Shown here one piece after another: positions 57,632 to 64,000 of a stretch of 64,000 bases of DNA (position 1 is the first letter of the stretch; each line of letters starts with the position of its first letter). Source of the stretch: DASWTL01 sp035575925 (lineage in GTDB: Bacteria > Bacteroidota > Bacteroidia > Sphingobacteriales > Sphingobacteriaceae); assembly GCA_035575925.1 (NCBI GenBank), contig DATLXK010000012.1, positions 62,001 to 126,000 on the forward strand, written 5' to 3'. Below the pieces are notes generated by a model, which was not told the DNA's origin, ran no database searches, and worked only from the letters and a program-made list of their open reading frames with translations. Position numbers and translations under genes: made by a program.

Positions 57632-57877
57632 ATGAAATTAGAAATTTTAACACCTGACAAGACGGTTTTTGAAGGAGAAGTTTCCTCTGTAACCGTGCCC
57701 GGCACAGCGGGTTCCTTTGAAATATTAAAAGACCACGCTCCTATTATTTCAACTCTGGAAGATGGAAAGGTAATTATACGTAGTAGCGATAAATCGGAAA
57801 ATGCCTTTCTAATCAAAGGTGGAGTGGTAGAAGTATTAAATAATAATATTATGGTATTAGCAGAAGGGGTTAAATAG
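57632..57877 (+). CDS. atpC: F-type ATP synthase subunit epsilon, short form
   Basis: 81 residues: the N-terminal beta-sandwich only (KLEILTPDKTVFEGEVSSVT, VPGTAGSFEILKDHAPIIST, FLIKGGVVEVLNNNIMVLAE). The C-terminal two-helix domain, which inhibits ATP hydrolysis in E. coli and Bacillus, is absent; the stop codon follows the sandwich directly. The short form is normal in Bacteroidota. It binds the gamma subunit in the F1 stalk. It is followed by a strong terminator. Confidence 0.96.
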   Translation: MKLEILTPDKTVFEGEVSSVTVPGTAGSFEILKDHAPIISTLEDGKVIIRSSDKSENAFLIKGGVVEVLNNNIMVLAEGVK

Positions 57878-57933
57878 TAGTTTTATTTTTATTTTAAAAT
57901 ACAGCCTACCCTAAAAATATTTAAATTATTAAC

Positions 57934-57969
57934 AAAAAAGCCCCTTAACAATCGTTAAGGGGCTTTTTT
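57934..57969 (+). terminator. Strong intrinsic terminator of atpD-atpC
   Basis: Perfect 16-bp stem (57934-57949 with 57954-57969) with a 4-base loop and a terminal T run; usable on both strands. Confidence 0.95.
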
Positions 57970-58025
57970 GTTAATTGATAATTTTATCTTGAATAAATTA
58001 CCGAGCCGTTGTAGCCGATACCGTG

Positions 58026-58224
58026 CTACGGGGCCAACGTAATAGATATTCCATTGAAACGTGACCTATCCTCTATACTATTTTCACGGATAATGATTTC
58101 GTAATTTTTACCGGCTTCAACCACTATCTGAAATTAAATTGATCCTGAATCAGTAAGAGATTTGCCTGTTACTTTAACTTGAGTAGTTACGGACAAACCT
58201 GCTTGGCGGAATTCTATATCTACC
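58026..58224 (-). pseudogene. Decayed duplicate of the C terminus of the protein ending at 63756
   Basis: On the minus strand the frame reads VDIEFRQAGLSVTTQVKVTG, KSLTDSGSI, stop, FQIVVEAGKNYEIIIRENSI, EDRSRFNGISITLAP, stop, next to the intact copy VNVEFREAGLTATTQVKVTG ... TSFQIVVVAGKNYEIIIREN ... NGIQLVLAP at 63756-64000. The internal TAA stands where the intact copy has a TCA codon. No upstream part of the gene remains. Function of the family is unknown. Confidence 0.85.
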
Positions 58225-58343
58225 AAGATTGGAAGTCATCAAGAGATGTCTTTATACAAATATTACTTTTTTATTTCTGGTAGAGAGATTAAATCACAAC
58301 ATATAGCCAGCCACTAACAGACTGCTGGGGTGTTAAGAGTATG

Positions 58344-58534
58344 TCACTTATCCCACAGGGTAATAAATACTTCCTGAAGAATATCCTGTGCAGGGCCTGG
58401 TTCTTTAACGAACTTTAGGATGATTCGATAAATAGCTTGGTGAAAGTGCAAAATAAAATGTTATAGGCTTTAATACTCCCTTTCTGTAACTCGTGTACCA
58501 TTAATACGGTATTTATCTCGCCCTTGATTCCCAT
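58344..58534 (-). pseudogene. N-terminal fragment of an ECF sigma factor, frameshifted
   Basis: The minus strand reads MGIKGEINTVLMVHELQKGS and IKAYNILFCTF, then after a one-base frameshift HQAIYRIILKFVKEPGPAQD and ILQEVFITLWDK before a stop. This is region 2 of an ECF sigma factor (helix, then A-x-D-I-L-Q-E-V-F-x-x-L-W). Regions 3-4 are missing. It lies beside the other remnant at 58026, so the locus has been eroded. Confidence 0.75.
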
Positions 58535-58590
58535 CTTAATAAGAGTTACCTTAAGGTAATATTTATATTCTTCATTATTTATATATGTAG

Positions 58591-58738
58591 TGTTATGTTA
58601 ATGGTATTGTGACGGTCGCGTGAGGGATAGAAGCGAAAAGCCCACAGCCATGAGGCACGAATGGGCGAGGACTTGTAGCGGATAGCCCGATCCGCCAACC
58701 GGCGGACACGCCCAAAGCCAATCTAAATTAACATAACA
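58591..58738. mobile_element. 148-bp MITE-like structured repeat element
   Basis: Perfect 12-bp terminal inverted repeats TGTTATGTTAAT (58591-58602 and, inverted, 58727-58738) enclose a GC-rich core with two copies of an AGCGGATAGCCC-type motif (AGCGAAAAGCCC near 58640, AGCGGATAGCCC near 58680) and a CCGCC/GGCGG hairpin. There is no open frame. The core gcgtgagggatagaagcg is, to my knowledge, dispersed in Sphingobacteriales genomes. Confidence 0.7.
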
Positions 58739-58978
58739 TTAGCTATGCTGTTGAGATTGTGGTTGGAAATGGGTACACTTGATGGGTAACTCATTCCATC
58801 CATTTACATCCAGTTAATCAACTTTTGCACATTAAACTGCGATGCCCGATGCAATTAAGAATGAGGGTGTTGTGTAACTAAATATTAAACAATTCGTAAA
58901 ATTTGATATTATAAATAGGTCTTTGTTTTCAATGGATATGTATTTACTGTCAATATTCGGATAACGTAACAATTATAT

Positions 58979-61900
58979 ATGAATATATACAGATATATCC
59001 TTTTAACGCTGATCCAAATATCCTCCTTATCAGCGTTTTCGCAAATCCTGCACCCTCGTTTTAAGCATATAGGAACCAACGAAGGTCTTTCACAAATTAG
59101 TGCGATGCATATTATGCAAGACAGCAGAGGATTTATGTGGATAGGTACAAGAGATGGATTAAACCGGTATGACGGTTATAACTTTAAAGTATTCACAAAT
59201 GATCCTGAAGATCCAAATAGTTTGAGCAACAATAATATTCGTGATGTTATAGAAGATGCGCAGGGCAATATATGGGTGGCTACTCTTGGCGGAGGACTAA
59301 ATAAATTCGAAAGACGGAAAAACACATTCACATCTTATACCCATGATGCCAGGAACAAGAACAGTATATCCAGTAATACGGTATTCAGGATTTTAGAAGA
59401 AGGGAACGGGAAAGTTTGGGTTGCAAGTCAAAAAGACGGTTTAAATTTGTTTGATACAAAAACTAAAAGTTTTGTTCGTTATATAAATAATGAAAACAAT
59501 CCGGCAAGTCTGAGCCATAATGAAATTCGGGCACTCTATAAAGACAGCAAAAATAATATCTGGGTAGGTACTATGGGGGGCTTAGATTTATTTAACCGGA
59601 AAACCAACTCCTTTATACATTTTAAACATAATGATAATATCCCCGGATCTATTTCGGGAAATAAAATAGCCAGCATTTTTGAGGACAGCAACCACCGTTT
59701 ATGGATAGGTACAATTGACAATGGCCTTAACCTTTATGATAGCAGTAAAGGAATATTTCATCATTTCCAACACAACCCGCTGAACAGTAATTCACTGGCA
59801 AATAATAATGTACTCAGCATTCACGAGGATGATCATAAAAATATATGGATTGGAACCGAAAGTAATGGCATAAGTATACTTAACCCGCAAACAGGACAAT
59901 TTTCTAATTACCATCATGATGATATAGATAATACCAGTTTAACCGCCAACAACATTCCAAGCATTTTTAAAGATAAAATGGGAAATATGTGGGTTGGTGC
60001 CTTTGGAGGCGGGATTAATCTGTATAAAAAAAGCATCGAAAAATTTGCTCATTTTAAACGCAATTCTTCGACAACCAGTCTGTCTAATAATACTATACTT
60101 ACCCTGTATGAAGATTTGGATAATAATATATGGGTGGGTACAGCCGGGGGCGGGTTAAACCGGTTTAACCCCAAAAACAGTACTTTTACTCCTCTTAAAA
60201 ACCTGAAAGAAGATGGAAGCAGCATGGACAAAGACCATGTAATGGCCATACTGGAAGACCATGAAAAAAATTTATGGTTAAGTATTTGGGGAGAGGGAGT
60301 TAGGATTTGGAACCGTAAAACCAATTCATTCAAATTTTTTAAGAATAATCCAAATGATCCAACCAGTTTAAGCGGAAGTAAGGTAACCGTCTTCACTCAA
60401 ACACGAGATAAAAAGATCTGGATTGGTACTTATGGTGATGGTCTGGATTTATATGACGCCGCCTCGAACAGCTTTATCCATTATAAACATAATGTTAATG
60501 ATCCCAAAAGTATAGGAAGTGATATGGTTTATTCGCTTCTGGAAGATAGTAAAGGAAATTTATGGGCAGGAACTTACGGAGGCGGGTTGAACCTTTTAAA
60601 CCGGAAAACGAATAACTTTACCCGGTTTTTGAACCATAAAAATAAGAATAGTATTAGTAGTAATGTTGTTACTCACATCTTCGAGGACCACTCCGGAAAT
60701 ATATGGGCCTCCACATTTTCGGGCTTGAATCGCATCGATCCTAAAACTCACCATTTTACCGTTTTTACAGTTAAAGATGGGTTGCCAACCAGTTACATTA
60801 ATGGTATAACAGAAGATAATAAAGGCCATTTATGGGTGAGCACAAGCAAGGGTGTGTCCAGCTTTAACCCGGCAACCAAAACGTTTACAAACTATACAGT
60901 AGAAGACGGACTGCAGGGAGATGAGTATAGGCTGCATTCTGTATTAAAAAGCCGTACGGGGGCTTTGTATTTTGGAGGATTCAATGGATTTAATTCATTT
61001 TTCCCGAATCAGATCAAAGAAACAGTATATAATCCGCCGCTGGTTTTAACCAATTTTGAGATCTTTAATAAAAAGGTATCTATCGCCAAAAACAGTGAAG
61101 ATTCTTCGCCCCTGAAACAGGATATTTCAGAAACGCGTTCCGTTACACTATCTTATGATCAATCAGTTATATCCTTCGAATACGCATCTTTAGATTATTC
61201 TTCTCCCAATAAAAAAGTATATGCTTATATACTGGAAGGTTTTGATAAAAACTGGAATTATATAGGCAGTAAGAATACCGCTACATATACAAATCTTCCC
61301 CCGGGCGAATATGTTTTTAGAGTGAAGGTTAAGAACAGCGCCGGGAAATGGTCTGCTAAAACTCTAAGTTTAAGCTTGGTTATCGTACCGCCTTTTTGGT
61401 TAACCTGGTGGTTCAGACCACTAATTATTTTATTGGTAATAGGTAGCGCGTATGGCTTTTACCGTTACCGGATCAATGCCGTTAACCGGCAAAAAGCGGA
61501 GCTGGAGCGACAGGTGAAAGAGCGTACCGCAGAAGTAGTGAGGCAGGCGGAGGCCCTGCAGGAACAAACTCAAAGTTTGCAGGTGTTAAACGAAGAGCTA
61601 AACCAGCAGTCCGGAGAGTTGCTGGTACAAAAAGAGTATTTAGAAGTACTAAATTCGGAACTGCAAGACAAATCTGAAGAACTGCAAGTCCAGTCTAAAG
61701 AATTACAAAGTCAATCAGGGTATTTAAAAGCTTTAAACGAACAACTTGAGGAGCAAAAAATACAGGAAAATAAGGCCCGCCAAGAAGCAGAAAATGCTAA
61801 CCAGGCAAAGAGTGTCTTTTTAGCTACCATGAGCCACGAGATCCGCACACCAATGAACGGGGTGATTGGCATGGCTTCCCTTCTTTCAGAAACCGCTCTG

Positions 61901-63361
61901 AATCATGAACAAAGAGAATATAATGATACGATTATCACCTGTGGAGACAACCTCATCACGGTCATTAATGATATTCTCGATTATTCCAAAATCGAATCAG
62001 GGTCAATGGATATTGAAGAGGAAGATTTTGATCTACGCCATTGTATAGAAGATGTAATGGACCTCTTCTCGCAAAAAGTGGCGGCAAAAGGGTTAGATCT
62101 GATTTATGATATAGATTATACTTTGCCCTCGCAAATTATCGGAGACAGTCTTCGATTAAAACAAGTGCTGATTAACCTGATTAACAACGCCATTAAATTT
62201 ACCCATCAGGGCGAGATATTTTTAAACGTTTCTCTGCTTTCTATGGATAAGGATAAGATAGAGATTGGCTTTAAAGTAAAGGATACAGGTATTGGTATCC
62301 CCAAAGAAAAGCTATCATCACTTTTCAAAGCCTTTTCGCAGGTAGATTCTTCCACCACCCGCAAATACGGAGGAACAGGGCTTGGTCTGGTGATCAGTGA
62401 ACGATTGGTTAATTTAATGGGAGGAGAAGTGCAGGTGGAAAGCGAATTTAGACAAGGATCATCCTTCAACTTCAACATTCAGAGCGTGGTGAGTAAAAAA
62501 GCACCTATTATTCCTATTTCTACCAACATCACAGAATTGGAAGGTAAACGGGTGCTAATTGTAGATGATAATCACACCAATCTGCGGATCCTCAAGCTGC
62601 AACTGGAGCAATGGAAGCTTTTAGTTGTGGCAGTTTCTTCGGCTCAGGAAGCTCTGGACAAATTAACAAGCGAGAAAGATACCTTTCAACTGGTGATTAC
62701 TGATATGGAAATGCCAGATATGGACGGGGTTGGACTAGCCACGGCCATTAAGACCTTTAAGCAACGGGTTCCGGTAATAATGCTCACCTCTATAGGTGAT
62801 GAAAGCAGGAAGAAATATCCGGAACTATTTTCGTCGGTGTTAACCAAGCCTGTTAAACAGAATCATCTGTTACTCAGCATACAGGGTGAGCTGGGACAGC
62901 AGAAAACTATGCAGGCAGTTGAGGTAAAAGCTCCTACCATACTTAGAGCAGACTTCGCAGAAGAATTTCCACTTAAAATTCTGATTGCAGAGGATAATCT
63001 TATTAATCAGAAGCTTATTGAGCGTATCCTGCATAAACTGGGCTATATGCCTGAAATTGTACCCGACGGACTTCAGGCACTTGAAAGTATAAGGGGGGAG
63101 GCTTTTGATGTGGTACTAATGGATATTCAAATGCCCGAGATGGATGGATTGGAGTCGACCCAAAATATTCGTAAGCTTCCACCGCCTTCTACACAGCCTT
63201 ATATCATTGCCATGACAGCCAATGCCATGCCCGAAGATAGAGAGAACTGCATAAAATCCGGAATGAATGATTATATAGCGAAGCCTTTAAAACTGGAAGA
63301 ATTTCTTATAATATTAGAAAAAGCAGCTTTAACAGTAAGAGAAAAAGAAGCAGCTTCATAA
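58979..63361 (+). CDS. Hybrid two-component sensor: propeller sensor, kinase and two receivers
   Basis: 1460 residues. Signal peptide, then ~14 two-component-regulator propeller repeats (residues ~25-690; DSRGFMWIGTRDGLNRYDGY, DAQGNIWVATLGGGLNKFER type) forming a periplasmic double propeller, a Y_Y_Y domain (~715-800), one membrane helix (FRPLIILLVIGSAYGFY), a Gln/Glu/Leu coiled coil (~835-940), HisKA with His953 (ATMSHEIRTPMNGVIGMASL), HATPase_c (IGDSLRLKQVLINLINNAIK, GTGLGLVISERLVNLMGG), receiver 1 with Asp1242 (VITDMEMPDMDG) and receiver 2 with Asp1382 (VVLMDIQMPEMDG). It ends without an AraC-type DNA-binding domain, unlike classical hybrid two-component systems of polysaccharide loci, so it must signal through a separate protein. 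No SusC/SusD or glycosidase genes are in view. Confidence 0.95.
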   Translation: MNIYRYILLTLIQISSLSAFSQILHPRFKHIGTNEGLSQISAMHIMQDSRGFMWIGTRDGLNRYDGYNFKVFTNDPEDPNSLSNNNIRDVIEDAQGNIWVATLGGGLNKFERRKNTFTSYTHDARNKNSISSNTVFRILEEGNGKVWVASQKDGLNLFDTKTKSFVRYINNENNPASLSHNEIRALYKDSKNNIWVGTMGGLDLFNRKTNSFIHFKHNDNIPGSISGNKIASIFEDSNHRLWIGTIDNGLNLYDSSKGIFHHFQHNPLNSNSLANNNVLSIHEDDHKNIWIGTESNGISILNPQTGQFSNYHHDDIDNTSLTANNIPSIFKDKMGNMWVGAFGGGINLYKKSIEKFAHFKRNSSTTSLSNNTILTLYEDLDNNIWVGTAGGGLNRFNPKNSTFTPLKNLKEDGSSMDKDHVMAILEDHEKNLWLSIWGEGVRIWNRKTNSFKFFKNNPNDPTSLSGSKVTVFTQTRDKKIWIGTYGDGLDLYDAASNSFIHYKHNVNDPKSIGSDMVYSLLEDSKGNLWAGTYGGGLNLLNRKTNNFTRFLNHKNKNSISSNVVTHIFEDHSGNIWASTFSGLNRIDPKTHHFTVFTVKDGLPTSYINGITEDNKGHLWVSTSKGVSSFNPATKTFTNYTVEDGLQGDEYRLHSVLKSRTGALYFGGFNGFNSFFPNQIKETVYNPPLVLTNFEIFNKKVSIAKNSEDSSPLKQDISETRSVTLSYDQSVISFEYASLDYSSPNKKVYAYILEGFDKNWNYIGSKNTATYTNLPPGEYVFRVKVKNSAGKWSAKTLSLSLVIVPPFWLTWWFRPLIILLVIGSAYGFYRYRINAVNRQKAELERQVKERTAEVVRQAEALQEQTQSLQVLNEELNQQSGELLVQKEYLEVLNSELQDKSEELQVQSKELQSQSGYLKALNEQLEEQKIQENKARQEAENANQAKSVFLATMSHEIRTPMNGVIGMASLLSETALNHEQREYNDTIITCGDNLITVINDILDYSKIESGSMDIEEEDFDLRHCIEDVMDLFSQKVAAKGLDLIYDIDYTLPSQIIGDSLRLKQVLINLINNAIKFTHQGEIFLNVSLLSMDKDKIEIGFKVKDTGIGIPKEKLSSLFKAFSQVDSSTTRKYGGTGLGLVISERLVNLMGGEVQVESEFRQGSSFNFNIQSVVSKKAPIIPISTNITELEGKRVLIVDDNHTNLRILKLQLEQWKLLVVAVSSAQEALDKLTSEKDTFQLVITDMEMPDMDGVGLATAIKTFKQRVPVIMLTSIGDESRKKYPELFSSVLTKPVKQNHLLLSIQGELGQQKTMQAVEVKAPTILRADFAEEFPLKILIAEDNLINQKLIERILHKLGYMPEIVPDGLQALESIRGEAFDVVLMDIQMPEMDGLESTQNIRKLPPPSTQPYIIAMTANAMPEDRENCIKSGMNDYIAKPLKLEEFLIILEKAALTVREKEAAS

Positions 63362-63455
63362 TAATTGTATATTCAGTCTTTAATAACTCTATATTTATGA
63401 TGACACTTCAATTTTACTCTAAGTTAATACTTTATCTTTCTATCACTTCCCGCCT

Positions 63456-63485
63456 TTGGAATAAAACGTTGTTTTAGCATTCCAA
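63456..63485 (+). terminator. Hairpin after the hybrid sensor gene
   Basis: Stem TTGGAAT/ATTCCAA (63456-63462 with 63479-63485) enclosing AAAAC/GTTTT; the T run is weak, so its terminator role is uncertain. The rest of 63362-63688 shows no gene. Confidence 0.4.
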
Positions 63486-63688
63486 AATTTGGGCGATCTT
63501 GATATTAAGTTTGCAACAAGTCTTTAAATGCTTGGGATCCTCTTGATATCCAAGACTTATATACTCCTGTTAATCATTATATGCTCAAAGTGATTTAAAT
63601 ATTTTCAGCTATTCATAATCCTGGTCGCCCGATAATAAGTACCACTTGTAAAATTTTCCATTTATATTTTAAGTGCTATTTATAGTAA

Positions 63689-63720
63689 AAAGCCTGCGAA
63701 CTATAGTGTTCACAGGCTTT
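63689..63720 (-). terminator. Intrinsic terminator of the last minus-strand gene
   Basis: 8-bp stem AAAGCCTG/CAGGCTTT (63689-63696 with 63713-63720) extended by GAAC/GTTC pairs; lies 36 bases past the stop at 63756. Confidence 0.6.
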
Positions 63721-63755
63721 AAGTGTATAACAGATCAATAGTATCTAATGCCGTA

Positions 63756-64000
63756 CTACGGGGCCAGTACTAACTGTATCCCGTTAAAGCGAGACCTATC
63801 CTCTAAACTATTTTCACGGATAATGATTTCGTAATTTTTACCGGCAACCACCACTATTTGAAATGAAGTTGCTGCTGCATCAGTAAGAGATTTTCCGGTT
63901 ACCTTAACTTGTGTAGTTGCAGTTAAGCCTGCTTCGCGGAATTCTACATTTACCAGTCCAGGGTAGTTAGGATCATAGTTCCAGGTGCTTACATTATAAG
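63756..64000 (-). CDS. C-terminal part of a protein of unknown function (5' end outside window)
   Basis: The last 81 codons on the minus strand: YNVSTWNYDPNYPGLVNVEF, REAGLTATTQVKVTGKSLTD, AAATSFQIVVVAGKNYEIII, RENSLEDRSRFNGIQLVLAP, stop. The composition suggests an all-beta domain, perhaps Ig-like or of a secreted protein. A decayed second copy of the same C-terminal region is present at 58026-58224, so the gene belonged to a small paralogous group here. The 5' end lies beyond 64000. Confidence 0.8.
   Translation of the reverse strand, partial: YNVSTWNYDPNYPGLVNVEFREAGLTATTQVKVTGKSLTDAAATSFQIVVVAGKNYEIIIRENSLEDRSRFNGIQLVLAP

Noticed and set aside
63420..63560. Minus-strand peptides such as DRPNFGMLKQRF and GYQEDPKHLKTC in the gap after the sensor gene
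   Set aside because: They lie in different frames with stops, match nothing I can name, and may be chance; a remnant of another gene cannot be excluded.

Overview
The window is a chromosomal segment of a Bacteroidota bacterium, most likely a Sphingobacteriales (Pedobacter/Mucilaginibacter-like) organism. Pointers are type IX secretion parts (a plug protein and an orphan type B sorting domain), a lipidated TamA-like protein, a YpdA-like wealth of lipoproteins and outer-membrane barrels, a two-component-propeller hybrid kinase, atpD-atpC as a separate pair, Bacteroidota-type promoters (TTTG / TAnnTTTG), little Shine-Dalgarno signal, and dispersed repeats typical of this group. An ice-binding (DUF3494) protein and a cold-shock protein hint at a cold or freezing habitat.

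Layout. 1-10.3 kb: end of a sensor kinase, a decayed sorting-domain gene, small envelope proteins, a lactonase-like propeller, an ABC exporter, an OmpA protein with two OmpA-like domains, and the large ice-binding lipoprotein. 10.4-14.6 kb: AraC-type regulator and a stress-type cluster (small membrane protein, cold shock, BamE-like lipoprotein, DUF1206, two SRPBCC proteins). 14.6-23.6 kb: DEAD-box helicase, a repeat array interrupted by a GIY-YIG gene, sodC, htpG, and the conserved tesA / ABC-ATPase / FtsX-permease set. 23.6-37.1 kb: a tiny gene behind a sigma-54-like promoter, a double DUF1080 lipoprotein, ppx-ppk, a histone-like protein, YajQ, GNAT, an outer-membrane barrel, TamL and an rRNA/tRNA methyltransferase head to head, tRNA-Cys and pyrD. 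37.1-38 kb: an RHH-PemK toxin-antitoxin cassette bracketed by repeats, with the remains of a second toxin. 38-45.8 kb: ABC-F ATPase, T9SS plug protein, thioesterase, EVE protein, and a single-chain restriction-modification enzyme.

45.8-51.4 kb is the most accessory-looking stretch: small orphan genes, then two paralogous small secreted proteins followed by a ~900-residue usher-like outer-membrane protein with N-terminal Ig-like domains and a C-terminal prealbumin-like region. An intrinsic terminator sits between the small-subunit genes and the large gene, as expected where subunits must outnumber an assembly platform. I regard this as the best candidate for an undescribed surface-fibre or secretion system.

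51.4-57.9 kb is core again (obg, adk, tRNA-Arg, floA, a sugar-nucleotide reductase, two tandem small membrane proteins, atpD-atpC). 57.9-64 kb holds two minus-strand pseudogene fragments (a C-terminal fragment duplicated from the gene at the window end, and the front of an ECF sigma factor), a 148-bp MITE-like structured element with perfect 12-bp inverted ends, a 1460-residue hybrid two-component sensor, and the tail of a further gene running off the end. All family names are from recognition of sequence motifs by eye; no searches were run.
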